Positions 42,338-51,258 of a stretch of DNA of 64,000 bases are shown in pieces (the stretch's first letter is position 1; the number at the start of each line of letters is the position of its first letter). The notes below the pieces were generated by a model. The model saw only the letters and a list, made by a program, of their open reading frames with translations. It searched no databases and was not told where the DNA came from. The translations under genes were made by a program, and so were the position numbers. The stretch comes from Prauserella endophytica (GTDB taxonomy: Bacteria; Actinomycetota; Actinomycetes; Mycobacteriales; Pseudonocardiaceae): contig NZ_SWMS01000002.1 in NCBI RefSeq assembly GCF_005146945.1, positions 1 to 64,000 on the forward strand, read 5' to 3'.

Positions 42338-43900
42338 TCAAGCGGGCCGGCCCCCGTGCGGCGCGTGGAGACGTTGCTTGAGTGCGAATTTCTGAACCTT
42401 TCCCGTGGCTGTCCTGGGAAGCCGACCGAACTCGAAGGCGTCCGGGACCTTGAATCGGGCGATGCGCTCCAAAAGGTGTGTTCGGAGCTCGTCCGCAGTC
42501 ACCGGCGTCTGGCCGACGGGCTCGATGAACGCGACCGGACGTTCGCCCCACTGCTCGTCGGGCCGAGCCACCACCGCCGCCTCGGCGACTGCGGGATGCG
42601 CGAGCAGCGCTTGCTCGATCTCGACCGAGGTCAGGTTCTCCCCGCCGGAGATGATCACGTCCTTTGCCCGGTCGCGGATCTCGATGTAGCCGTCCGGATG
42701 GCGGACCGCCAGGTCGCCCGTGCGGAGCCAGCCGTCGGGAACCGCGGACTCCGTCGCCGCCGAGTCGTTGAGATAGCCCGGCGTGATGTTGTTGCCCCGC
42801 AACGCGATCTCGCCGAGAGTGACGGCGTCGGCAGGAATATCGATACCGGCCTCGTTCACGACGCGCACCGGCTCGGACACGATGTTGCCGACGCCCTGCC
42901 GCGCTGCCAGGCGGTCGCGCTGCTCCTCCGGCAGCTCGTCCCACCGCGACTGCCACTCGTTGATGACGACCGGGCCGTAGGTCTCGGTCATTCCGTACAG
43001 GTGAGTGACGCGCAGGCCACGCGCCCTGGCGCGGGCCAGGACGGCAGGTGCCGGGGGCGCACCTCCCACGCCCACCCAGATCGAACGGCCGTGACCATGG
43101 TCCGGGTCCTCGTCCCCGGGCGCGATCATCGACAACACGGTGGGGGCGGCACAAAGGTGGGTCACGTCGTGCGCCTCGATCTCCGACCACACGGCGTCCT
43201 TGCCGACCGTCTCCAGACAGACGTGTGTGCCGGCCGCGGCGGTCACCGCCCAGGTGAAACACCAGCCGTTGCAATGGAACATCGGCAGTGTCCACAAGTA
43301 GGTCGAGTCGGCGGTCAGGCCGGCGTGGAAGGCCATGGCCAACGCCTGCAGGTAAGCGCCCCGGTGGCTGTAGATCACACCCTTCGGTGCACCGGTCGTT
43401 CCGCTCGTGTAGTTGACGGCGACCGCTGCAAGCTCGTCGCTGACCACCGCCTCGTAGAGGGTTGCCTGCTCGAGCAGACGCTCGTACTCGTCGCCGATGT
43501 GCACGACCGTGATATCGCGGCGCGACTCGGCGGCGGCCTTCTCGGCGAGCTGTCCCAGCGAGGGCGAGCAGATGAGGATGCCCGCTCCGGAGTGCCTCAG
43601 GATGTGGGCGATCTCAGCGGCACCGAGCCGCGAGTTGACCGTGACGAGGACGCCGTCGGCGAAGGGGACGCCGTAGTGCGCCTCCAGCACCTCATGCCTG
43701 TTCGCCGACAGAACCGCGACGCGGTCGCCAGGCCGTAGGTCCAGACCGATCAGCGCCCCGGCCAGCTGGCGGGCGCGCCGGTAGAGGTCCGCGTAGGTGA
43801 AGCGGTCACGACCATCGACGACGGCCACCCGGTCGCCGTACACCGCCGCGGCACGGGACAGGAACCGTGCGGGGGAGAGCGCTTGGAAACTGTGCTTCAC
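42338..43900 (-). CDS. AMP-binding acyl-CoA ligase
   Basis: 520 residues. Motifs: NYTSGTTGAPKGVIYSH, LYGMTETYGPVVINEWQ, RTGDLAVRHPDGYIEIRDRA, DVIISGGENLTSVEIE, and RTATGKVQKFALKQ with the catalytic lysine. Similar to medium-chain or methylmercaptopropionate-type ligases. The GTG start overlaps the stop of the upstream amine-dehydrogenase-like gene. Makes an acyl-CoA from the acid formed in this operon, presumably the product of the aldehyde dehydrogenase. Confidence 0.88.
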   Translation of the reverse strand: MKHSFQALSPARFLSRAAAVYGDRVAVVDGRDRFTYADLYRRARQLAGALIGLDLRPGDRVAVLSANRHEVLEAHYGVPFADGVLVTVNSRLGAAEIAHILRHSGAGILICSPSLGQLAEKAAAESRRDITVVHIGDEYERLLEQATLYEAVVSDELAAVAVNYTSGTTGAPKGVIYSHRGAYLQALAMAFHAGLTADSTYLWTLPMFHCNGWCFTWAVTAAAGTHVCLETVGKDAVWSEIEAHDVTHLCAAPTVLSMIAPGDEDPDHGHGRSIWVGVGGAPPAPAVLARARARGLRVTHLYGMTETYGPVVINEWQSRWDELPEEQRDRLAARQGVGNIVSEPVRVVNEAGIDIPADAVTLGEIALRGNNITPGYLNDSAATESAVPDGWLRTGDLAVRHPDGYIEIRDRAKDVIISGGENLTSVEIEQALLAHPAVAEAAVVARPDEQWGERPVAFIEPVGQTPVTADELRTHLLERIARFKVPDAFEFGRLPRTATGKVQKFALKQRLHAPHGGRPA

Positions 43901-44937
43901 CGATGCACCGCCTGACGGATCCGCGCTCCCTTGGATGCCATCGCGAGCACCGGAAGCTCACCCATCGAGTGCAGGCCCGCCGGGGCGTCGACCACCGCGG
44001 TCGCCACGTTGGCGGCAGCTGCCACCGTGCTCAGGAACGACTCGAAACCGTGGTTTGACGCCAGCGTGATGAGCTGGTCGTCACCTTCTATGAGGTACTC
44101 ATCGCCCGGCTGGACCTCGTCCTCGGCGTCGAAGAACCCAAAGACGATCTCCAGATCGATCACCGCGTCCCCGGACCGCAGCCCTCGGGCTCGGTGGGTG
44201 ACCGCTGCGATCGCACCGGGCTCGATGACCGTGTGGGCCCCCTGACGCCTGCGATCGCTCACCACACTCGGCTCGACGTCATAGACGACGATGGTGTCCA
44301 GCTCCCATCCGAGGCCGGCGGCCAGCGCACCGATCGCCTGCTCGAAACCGACGTGGCCGATCACCTGCCCGCTGTTGCGCGCAGCGGCAAAGGCGGTGGG
44401 CTCCAGCCCGAGCCCGAACTTCGACAAGATCGCGCCGTAGCGCGACATGTTGGTGCGCCGACGTATGACCACCCGGTTGACCTGTCGAGTCAGCACGCTC
44501 ATCAGCATGGGAAGCGTGTCCATCAGGACTCCCGGGTTGGCACCCGTGCCGACCACCGTCACCCCGTGCTCACGCGCTACCGCATCCAGTTGCTTGGCGA
44601 TTTGGGGGTGGCTCTCCCATGGGTACGCCAGCTGCTCGCAGATGCTCACGACATTGATCGAGCGCTCCAGCAGTGGGATCACTGTCTGCGCGACGCGATC
44701 GAGGTCCGATGTCGTCGCGACCACCGCGAGATCAGTCGCGGGAAGGGCGCCGAGATCGCTGGTGACCGCGATGCCCAGCCGATCAAGACCTAGGAACTCG
44801 CTGAGATCCCTGCCGATCGTGTCGGGGCGCTGATCGACAGCACCGACCAGTACACAGTCCTCCCGGGCCGCCAGCAGGGTACCGATCGCGCACCCCGTGG
44901 CCCCTAGGCCGACCAGTGCCACTCGTGTGACCGCCAC
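43897..44937 (-). CDS. NAD(P)-dependent amine dehydrogenase-like protein (second copy)
   Basis: 346 residues, first gene of the operon. Rossmann start VALVGLGATGCAIGTLLAAR, RPDTIGRDLSEFLGLDRLG, and TVVGTGANPGVLMDTLPMLM are typical of the diaminopentanoate-dehydrogenase family. A strong AAGGAGGAG stands before the GTG. Shares the fold of the gene at 36555 but is clearly divergent; the two could be subunits of one enzyme or act on successive amines. Confidence 0.72.
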   Translation of the reverse strand: MAVTRVALVGLGATGCAIGTLLAAREDCVLVGAVDQRPDTIGRDLSEFLGLDRLGIAVTSDLGALPATDLAVVATTSDLDRVAQTVIPLLERSINVVSICEQLAYPWESHPQIAKQLDAVAREHGVTVVGTGANPGVLMDTLPMLMSVLTRQVNRVVIRRRTNMSRYGAILSKFGLGLEPTAFAAARNSGQVIGHVGFEQAIGALAAGLGWELDTIVVYDVEPSVVSDRRRQGAHTVIEPGAIAAVTHRARGLRSGDAVIDLEIVFGFFDAEDEVQPGDEYLIEGDDQLITLASNHGFESFLSTVAAAANVATAVVDAPAGLHSMGELPVLAMASKGARIRQAVHR

Positions 44938-45636
44938 AATGACGCTCCTCCTTAGCTGATCGAGAGCTACCGCAGCTCGGCTTCCTCGCTGGTCAAACAG
45001 TTAGAGTTGTCGGATTGAAAGATCTACCTGTGCAAATGCGGATTCAGTAGCTGTGTAAAACGCCATCGGCGACCGAATGGCTAGCTGATGCGCTCACGTC
45101 GAGGCGGAGGGAGACCGCGACACGCGAGCCACGTAGGCCGAACTGGGTAGCGCTGCTTAGCGGTCAGCGATCTCCGGCTTCGGCGACCGCCAACGGCGCC
45201 GGCGGCCGCGGTGAGCGATGAAGTGATCCGACAAGGATGCTGGAGCCGCAGGTCTCGTACAGAGCGCCCGGACGGGAGCTGTCGGTCGCGCCGAATCTCC
45301 GGCCCTGGTGCCGGACCCACCGCGCTTGTGGCAGGTGCCGCGAAGGGGCGGACTCGACCTCCTGATCGACTTGACCCGGACGCCGGCCGGCGAGCGAGCG
45401 TGCGCCCGGCCGCGACCACTCCTCCGTCATGTGCTTGAGCGACATTGCCCTGCCCTCTGACGAGACCTTTGTTGGACGGCTCCAAACATACAGATCTGTA
45501 GGTATGAAGTCTAGGCCTGTGAGAACATCGGTGTGTCGACTTCCACGTGTGCTGAAGGGCGACGGCTGGACGGATCGGCGCCGTGCGCCGAGACGGCTTC
45601 GGTCTGGCCGCAGGACCGACGAAGGGGAGCGTCGCC
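44938..45636. other. Intergenic region upstream of the eight-gene operon
   Basis: About 700 bases without a convincing intact gene. The part next to 44938 should carry the operon's promoter and is less GC-rich (TTAGAGTTGTCGGATTGAAAG near 45001-45021). The long minus-strand reading frames in 45081-45899 look non-coding. The region grades into the repeat and pseudogene described next. Confidence 0.4.
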
Positions 45637-45672
45637 CGGGTCCGGGTCCGGGTCCGGGTCCGGGTCCGGGTC
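45637..45672 (+). repeat. Hexanucleotide tandem repeat, six copies of CGGGTC
   Basis: Six perfect head-to-tail copies of CGGGTC. In the frame of the neighbouring short-chain dehydrogenase remnant it would encode Gly-Pro dipeptides replacing the TGxxxG nucleotide motif. Slippage of a GC-rich hexamer is the likely origin. Confidence 0.75.
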
Positions 45673-45675
45673 CCA

Positions 45676-45903
45676 GTCCGATCGGGTTCGGCGTCGCTGT
45701 CGCGCTGGCGGATGCGGGTGCCGCCGTGCTGCTGGCGCACGCCGCGGCGAGCGCCAGCAGCACGCGGAAGCTGGTCGCGTACCTCGGCCATCCGCGCGGC
45801 GGCGCTGACCACGGACGTCGCGCGCCAACCGAATCGCCAGGGTCTGGTCGGCACCGCGTTGGTCTGGTTCGGCCGGGTCGACGTCCTGGTTCCAGCCACC
45901 TCG
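45676..45903 (+). pseudogene. Remnant of a short-chain dehydrogenase (SDR), frameshifted
   Basis: In one frame IGFGVAVALADAGAAVLL (from 45681) looks like the N-terminal Rossmann strand-loop-helix of an SDR; about 100 bp later a different frame reads LTTDVARQPNRQGLVGTAL and FGRVDVLVPAT (from 45805), the matching second-strand/Asp and NNAG-equivalent segments. Thus one ancestral gene seems to have been shifted and the start destroyed by the hexanucleotide repeat. No full length or catalytic YxxxK is present. The assignment rests on motif reading by eye. Confidence 0.4.
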
Positions 45904-46005
45904 GCTCAGAGACTGGGGCGCTGGTGTTCCCCGGCGCGATGCCGACGGACTACGTCACCAGCAAGACGCACAGCATGCAGCCGAAACGACGCTTGCCGCA
46001 CCTGA

Positions 46006-46746
46006 TCATGCGTCCACGGTCTGCCTGATGCCTATCGTCCAACCTGACCACTCCACGAGCGGAACAGTGAGCTGGGGATCCGGATTCGGCGTGGCGGTGC
46101 CGAAATTCGCAATCCGCTCACCCGGCATCCATCGCGTCGAGTTCGCCGCGATCACCAGCCGCTCCTCATTGAAGACGACCGCGGCATCGTCAAGGACGCG
46201 TAGGTGGTCCACGAGGACATCCTCGACGGCGTGCGCGCTGAGATCGATTCCGGCCACACCCAGGAAGTCGCCCCCGCTGCACGCGGGCACCGTCAGAGTC
46301 ACGACCAGATGGTCGGAACCGGAGTAGTCGAGGAAAGGGCCGGTCAGGCGTGCGGTGCGACTATTTCGGGGAGCGGTATACCAGTCCATTCGCTCGTAGT
46401 CGTACGCGTCGAGGTCTTCGGTATCGAAGTTCAAGCGCAAGTGCCTGGGAACGCCATCCCGTTCCTGCAGCCAGAGCATGTAGCGTCTGCGTCCCTCGAC
46501 CACACTTGGTGCGGCTATGAAGCCAGCGCCGATTGCTCCGATTTCCGAACTGATCAGTTGTTCCACGCGCGGCACGAGAGAGACGATGCTCTTCTCGGTT
46601 AGCGTCGCCTGCCCGCCCTGTTGCTCGTTCCGGCCAATGAGCTGTCTCACGGCGTCGGCAAGGTCTGCCACGGGGCGCTGCCAGGCGTTGATCTGCTCGT
46701 CGAGCTCACGCCGAACCTGATCCGCGCCTTTTCGCAGTTCCTTCAT
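46006..46746 (-). CDS. Cache-domain sensor-like protein, cytoplasmic
   Basis: 246 residues. N-terminal helical, charged region (MKELRKGADQVRRELDEQIN) is followed by a cache/PDC-like core: RRYMLWLQERDGVPRHLRLN, YDYERMDWYTAPRNSRTARL, FLDYSGSDHLVVTLTVPA and FLGVAGIDLSAHAVEDVLVD. Cache domains bind small ligands, normally outside the cell; this protein lacks a signal peptide and membrane helices. It overlaps the GntR gene by four bases, suggesting it acts as a ligand-sensing partner of that regulator. No effector domain follows. Confidence 0.65.
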   Translation of the reverse strand: MKELRKGADQVRRELDEQINAWQRPVADLADAVRQLIGRNEQQGGQATLTEKSIVSLVPRVEQLISSEIGAIGAGFIAAPSVVEGRRRYMLWLQERDGVPRHLRLNFDTEDLDAYDYERMDWYTAPRNSRTARLTGPFLDYSGSDHLVVTLTVPACSGGDFLGVAGIDLSAHAVEDVLVDHLRVLDDAAVVFNEERLVIAANSTRWMPGERIANFGTATPNPDPQLTVPLVEWSGWTIGIRQTVDA

Positions 46747-47519
46747 TTGGCCCTCCGCGATCGTTGTGGTGGCCTTTTGCCGGCGGCGGCGAGGGCGAGA
46801 TGGCCGGACGTAAGCCGGCGCAGGTTGTTACGCACATGCCTCTCGGCTAGGAATCCCGCCTTGGTCCCGTCCTCGTCTGCGATCGCCGCGGCGATCTCAC
46901 GATGTTCGGCGGCTATGGCCTCCACCTCCACCTCCGCCAGATGGGAGCCCCACAGCATTCCGGTGGTCTCAGCCTGCAAGGCGACTTCACGGCGCGTGAG
47001 GCGTTCCGAGCGGGTCGCGATCGCAACCTCGATGTGGAACCTGCTGTCCGCCTTCATCCGCGCGCCTCTACTTGCTGCCGTCGCCAGTTGCTCGGCCAGC
47101 ATCAATATGCGCTCTACATTGGACGAGGATCCGCGCTCGGCAGCCAGACGGGCAGCGAGACCCGAGATGGCGGCCTGCTCATCGGCAATGTCCCGCAGGG
47201 CTGCTGCTCCGCTGCTCCTCAGCCGGTCCATGTCCGGCCCCTCGTCGGGTTCCAGAGACCGCTTGACGAACGTGCCACCCCAGCGTCCGCGCCTCGTTTC
47301 GAGGAGGCCCCGATCACGCAGATCGGCGATGGCCTCGCGTAGGGTGACCGGCGAAACGCCGAACTGCGCCGCGAACTCCGATTCTGACGGCAACCGCTCG
47401 CCGTCATGTAGCAAACCCAGCTGGATCGCCTCCGTGATACGCACAGCGATCTCGTCGGCGCGCCCCGAGGACGAAAGGGGCGCGATGAGGGAATGGCGCT
47501 CGTTCTCCAAGGAACCCAC
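46743..47519 (-). CDS. GntR-family regulator (FCD-type)
   Basis: 258 residues. Winged helix GERLPSESEFAAQFGVSPVT and LREAIADLRDRGLLETRRGR, then a helical FCD-type effector domain. GTG at 47519 is preceded by AGGGAG; the open frame upstream to 47777 has a low-complexity, non-protein look. It is divergent from the flavin-reductase/ligase operon at 48044, and the shared intergenic region carries two CTAGC palindromes. Co-transcribed with the cache-domain gene. Confidence 0.85.
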   Translation of the reverse strand: MGSLENERHSLIAPLSSSGRADEIAVRITEAIQLGLLHDGERLPSESEFAAQFGVSPVTLREAIADLRDRGLLETRRGRWGGTFVKRSLEPDEGPDMDRLRSSGAAALRDIADEQAAISGLAARLAAERGSSSNVERILMLAEQLATAASRGARMKADSRFHIEVAIATRSERLTRREVALQAETTGMLWGSHLAEVEVEAIAAEHREIAAAIADEDGTKAGFLAERHVRNNLRRLTSGHLALAAAGKRPPQRSRRAK

Positions 47520-48043
47520 CTCTCCCTCTGGGCCAGTGTCAGTGCTGTCGCTCGCGGCTGAGTAGGACGATCCTAGCGGCCGTTCTCGATGAGGCGCGCA
47601 AGTCGAGCCGCCCGGCCGCTGACTCGGTCGAGGAGAGGCCCTGGCGATCAGGTGGCGCCATGCAGGGTGACCCCTCGATGCGGAGATGGGCCAGCTGGTC
47701 CTGGAGCTCGATGTCGGCGATGGCTCCGACGTCGGACGATCCTTGACGCCCCGCGAGGCGGTCCGCGAGCTGATCACCGTCGCGATCTGGCGCGAGCCGG
47801 CCTGGGCACGTTTCCGCTCGTGGGGGAGTCGTCTTCAGCCGGGTCTGGACACGAGAGGCTAGCAAGCGCTAGTCTACGCACTAGCGGTCGCTAGCTTCCT
47901 CCCTGTAGGCGCGATCAGGAGTCGTTCCGCGGGGAGACAACAACAGATCCACCCAGCCACCGGTTCCGGATCGGACGCCTTGGACCAGGCGTCGTCGGCC
48001 GGCGAGCGAGGCAGGTCCACCGCACAGCAGGGAGCACTGCGCC
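47520..48043. other. Divergent intergenic region with possible short coding remnant
   Basis: About 520 bases. Holds the promoters of the GntR and flavin reductase operons and the CTAGC operators. A 58-codon open frame on the plus strand at 47686-47862 (MGQLVLELDVGDGSDVG..., ending at the first operator) looks mildly protein-like (TPREAVRELITVAIWREP) but matches nothing I recognise; it may be a gene remnant. CAGGGAG lies about ten bases before the ATG at 48044. Confidence 0.35.
47859..47894. promoter_or_regulatory. Two CTAGC-N4-GCTAG palindromes, probable GntR operators
   Basis: CTAGCaagcGCTAG at 47859-47872 and CTAGCggtcGCTAG at 47881-47894. Arms are perfect and identical; centres are 22 bp apart, close to two helical turns. 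CTAG is rare in bacterial DNA, so four copies within 36 bp are not chance. The location upstream of the flavin reductase operon and near the GntR gene makes that regulator the obvious binder. Confidence 0.72.
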
Positions 48044-48574
48044 ATGGATGTGACGCGTCAGGACGATCGAATCGATCCCGCCACGTTCTTGTCGATCATG
48101 AGTGCCTTTCCAGCCGGAATAGCAGTCATCACCACACTCAACGAAAACGCGCAGCCGGTGGGGCTCACCACCACCGCGTTGTGCAGCGTGTCCGCGGACC
48201 CACCGGCACTGCTGGTGTGCGTCGACCGCGGCAGCCGGACACTCCCGTCGCTGTTGTCCCGCAAGGAATTCGTGGTCAATTTCCTACGGAACTCCGGATG
48301 CGCCACCTCAATCCTGTTCGCCTCGAAGAAGGAGGACAAGTTCAGCGGGGTCCGCTGGCATCCGAGTCCGGGCGGACTGCCGATCCTCACAGAAGATTCC
48401 CTGGCCTGGGCTGACTGTTCCCTTCTGGAAGCGGTTCCCGTGGGTGACCACGTCGTGCTCATCGCGGAGGTGCGAGAAGGAGACGTGTCGCCCCCTGCCC
48501 ACGAGCCACTCGTGTACTTCCAGCGCAGCTTCGGCACCTGGACGCCCCTAGTGGACGGCGAGGAGAAACCATGA
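48044..48574 (+). CDS. Flavin reductase family protein
   Basis: 176 residues, FMN-binding split barrel: DPATFLSIMSAFPAGIAVIT, GLTTTALCSVSADPPALLVC, EFVVNFLRNSGCA. Supplies reduced flavin to a partner monooxygenase. The luciferase-like protein at 51502 in the same operon is the natural partner. The start ATG has GGGAG upstream, and the next gene overlaps by four bases. Confidence 0.88.
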   Translation: MDVTRQDDRIDPATFLSIMSAFPAGIAVITTLNENAQPVGLTTTALCSVSADPPALLVCVDRGSRTLPSLLSRKEFVVNFLRNSGCATSILFASKKEDKFSGVRWHPSPGGLPILTEDSLAWADCSLLEAVPVGDHVVLIAEVREGDVSPPAHEPLVYFQRSFGTWTPLVDGEEKP

Positions 48575-49893
48575 CGACGATCGACCGAGCCCTGGACCCG
48601 GGCGAACGCCTTGGCGTAGACGAGTTGCGGGCCCTGCAGCTCCAGCGTCTGCGATGGACACTCGACCACGCCTACACCAACGTCCCTGCCTACACCCGGA
48701 AGTTCGACGAGGCAGGCGTGCGCCCGGAAGACCTGCGAACCCTTCAAGATCTCGCGCAATTCCCGTTCACCATGAAGTCGGACCTGCGGGACAACTACCC
48801 GTTCGGCATGTTCGCGGTACCCGTGGACCGGCTCAGCCGCATCCACGCCTCCAGCGGCACCACCGGTCGGCCGACCGTGGTCGGCTACACCGCCCGCGAC
48901 ATCGACACCTGGGCCGGCCTGGTCGCCAGGTCGATCCGGGCGGCGGGCGGCCGACCGGGGCACAAGGTGCACATCGCCTACGGCTACGGCCTGTTCACGG
49001 GTGGACTCGGCGCGCACTACGGCGCCGAAAAGCTCGGCTGCACCGTGATCCCGGCCTCGGGCGGCATGACGGCTCGACAGGTTCAGGTCATCACCGACCT
49101 CCGCCCGGAGGTGATCATGGTGACCCCGTCGTACATGCTGACCCTGCTCGACGAGTTCGAGCGGCAAGGCATCGACCCGCGATCGAGCTCACTCGAGGTT
49201 GGCATCTTCGGCGCTGAGCCGTGGACCGAGCAGATGCGCCGCGAGATCGAGGAACGCATGGGCATCGACGCGGTCGACATCTACGGCCTTTCCGAGGTGA
49301 TCGGCCCCGGCGTGGCACAGGAATGCGTTGAGACCAAGGACGGCCTCCACATCTGGGAGGACCACTTCTACCCGGAGGTCATCGACCCCGTCGACGGGCG
49401 GGTGCTGACCGAGGGGGAACCGGGTGAGCTGGTGGTCACCTCGCTCACGAAAGAGGCGTTCCCGGTCATCCGGTACCGCACCCGGGATCTCACCAGGCTG
49501 CTGCCCGGAACGGCGCGGCCCGGCCTGCGCCGGATGGAGAAGGTCACCGGGCGCACCGATGACCTGATCATCCTCCGGGGAGTCAACGTCTTCCCGAGCC
49601 AGGTGGAGGAGATAGTGCTCCGCACCGACAACCTCTCCCCGCATTTCCAGCTCGTTCTCACCACCGAGGGCCGGCTCGACCGCATGACCGTGCGTGTCGA
49701 GGCGCGAGCGGGGACCTCCACCGAGCACCGCCGCGCCGCGGCGACCACGCTCGCCGCCCGCGTCAAGGACGGAATCGGCGTCACCGTCGACGTCGACGTC
49801 ACCGAACCCGACACCCTCGGCCGCTCGGCCGGAAAGATCCAGCGCGTCGTCGACCGGCGCGCAACGCCCACGACCGCCCTGGAGTACCGATGA
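48571..49893 (+). CDS. PaaK-type phenylacetate-CoA ligase family protein
   Basis: 440 residues, the length and motif pattern of PaaK: ASSGTTGRPTVVGYTARD (93 onward), YGLSEVIGPGVAQECVETKD, TRDLTRLLPG, and the C-terminal RSAGKIQRVVD. Forms an aryl-CoA thioester via an adenylate. The clustered genes do not include paaA-E or paaF-K, so it is not the standard phenylacetate pathway; a different aryl or heteroaryl acid is expected. Overlaps both neighbouring genes by four bases. Confidence 0.88.
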   Translation: MTTIDRALDPGERLGVDELRALQLQRLRWTLDHAYTNVPAYTRKFDEAGVRPEDLRTLQDLAQFPFTMKSDLRDNYPFGMFAVPVDRLSRIHASSGTTGRPTVVGYTARDIDTWAGLVARSIRAAGGRPGHKVHIAYGYGLFTGGLGAHYGAEKLGCTVIPASGGMTARQVQVITDLRPEVIMVTPSYMLTLLDEFERQGIDPRSSSLEVGIFGAEPWTEQMRREIEERMGIDAVDIYGLSEVIGPGVAQECVETKDGLHIWEDHFYPEVIDPVDGRVLTEGEPGELVVTSLTKEAFPVIRYRTRDLTRLLPGTARPGLRRMEKVTGRTDDLIILRGVNVFPSQVEEIVLRTDNLSPHFQLVLTTEGRLDRMTVRVEARAGTSTEHRRAAATTLAARVKDGIGVTVDVDVTEPDTLGRSAGKIQRVVDRRATPTTALEYR

Positions 49894-51254
49894 ACGCTAC
49901 TTCGTCCGGGACAGCCCCCGGCCCGGTCCGGCCGATGAAGGTCGCGATTGCGAGCCTGATCGGCACCGCGATCGAATGGTACGACTACTTCGTCTACGGT
50001 CTGGCCGCTGCGATGGTCTTCGGCCCGTTGTTCTTCCCGGCCTTCTCCTCGGTCACCGGAACACTGGCCGCCTTCGCGACCTTCTCGGTCGGGTTCATCG
50101 CGCGGCCGCTGGGCGGGATCGTCATGGGCCACTTCGGCGACCGGATCGGCCGCAAGTCCATGCTGGTGACCTCGCTGCTGATGATGGGCATCGCCACGGT
50201 CGGCGTCGGTCTGCTGCCCACCTATGAGGCGATCGGCGCCTGGGCTCCCGTACTCCTGGTGACGCTCCGGCTGATCCAGGGCCTGGGGGTCGGTGGCGAA
50301 TGGGGTGGCGCGGTGCTGATGGCGGTCGAACACGCACCGCCGAACCGGAAGGGTTTCTACGGCAGCTTCGCCCAGATGGGCGTGCCGGCCGGCCTGATCC
50401 TCGCCAACGTCGCCTTTCTGGGGGTGACCGCGGGCGTCAGCGACAGCGCGTTCCTGACCTGGGGCTGGCGGGTGCCGTTCCTCTTCAGCGCCGTGCTGGT
50501 GGTCGTCGGCGTGGTCATCCGCTTCACCATCACCGAGAGCCCCGACTTCGAGCGGGAGAAGGAGTCCAGCGGCACCGAACGCCTGCCGATCGTCGCCGTG
50601 CTCCGGCACAACGCCGGAGCGGTCGCGCTGGGAGCCGGTGCCTTCATCGGGATCAACGCCGTCGGGTACATCTACATGGCCTACCTGCTGGCGTACTCGG
50701 ACGAGGCGCTGAACCTCGACCGGAGCCTGGTTCTCACCTTCATCCTGCTGGGCTCGTGCGCCTGGCTGGTCACGGTTCCCACGGCGTCTGTGATGTCCGA
50801 CCGGTACGGCAGGCGGAAGGTGCTCCTCTACGGTTCGATCGGTCTCACCGCCGCGGCGGCGGCCCTGTTCCCCCTCGTCGACACCGGCAGTTCCGTGGTC
50901 ATCCTGATCGCTCTGCTCGTCACCGGAGTCGCGATGGGGACGGTCTACGGCCCGCTGGCGGCGTTGTACACAGAACTGTTCCCGGTGCGGGTCCGCTACA
51001 GCGGCGCGTCGCTGGCCTACCAGATCGGCGCGCTGCTCGGCGGCGGCCTCGCGCCGACCGTCGCGTCCAGCCTTTACGCCAGCTGGCGTTCGTCGCTGCC
51101 GATCACGGTGTACCTGACCGCGACGACGCTCGTCAGCCTCGGCTGCGTGGCAGCCGTTCGCCACCGCCACATCCGGAACTCGATGCCGGAAGGTCCATTG
51201 TCCCCGGACCACGAAGCCCGGGAAGGCGATCTGACTCGCCAGGAAGGAAGGTGA
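49890..51254 (+). CDS. MFS transporter, metabolite:H+ symporter (MHS) family
   Basis: 454 residues, about twelve membrane segments. IGTAIEWYDYFVYGLAAAMV and FSVGFIARPLGGIVMGHFGD are diagnostic of the MHS group (KgtP, ShiA, PcaK-like and related acids). LGVGGEWGGAVLMAVEHAP is the later conserved motif. Probably imports the substrate of this operon. Overlaps the CoA ligase gene by four bases. Confidence 0.9.
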   Translation: MNATSSGTAPGPVRPMKVAIASLIGTAIEWYDYFVYGLAAAMVFGPLFFPAFSSVTGTLAAFATFSVGFIARPLGGIVMGHFGDRIGRKSMLVTSLLMMGIATVGVGLLPTYEAIGAWAPVLLVTLRLIQGLGVGGEWGGAVLMAVEHAPPNRKGFYGSFAQMGVPAGLILANVAFLGVTAGVSDSAFLTWGWRVPFLFSAVLVVVGVVIRFTITESPDFEREKESSGTERLPIVAVLRHNAGAVALGAGAFIGINAVGYIYMAYLLAYSDEALNLDRSLVLTFILLGSCAWLVTVPTASVMSDRYGRRKVLLYGSIGLTAAAAALFPLVDTGSSVVILIALLVTGVAMGTVYGPLAALYTELFPVRVRYSGASLAYQIGALLGGGLAPTVASSLYASWRSSLPITVYLTATTLVSLGCVAAVRHRHIRNSMPEGPLSPDHEAREGDLTRQEGR

Positions 51255-51258
51255 CACA

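Noticed and set aside
45637-45672. CGGGTC repeats as a CRISPR array or operator array
   Set aside because: Units are 6 bp without spacers and lie within a reading frame; simple tandem repeat.
45081-45899. Minus-strand 272-residue frame in the decayed region
   Set aside because: Rich in Arg/Ser/Thr/Pro and contains the antisense of the hexanucleotide repeat; not a plausible protein.
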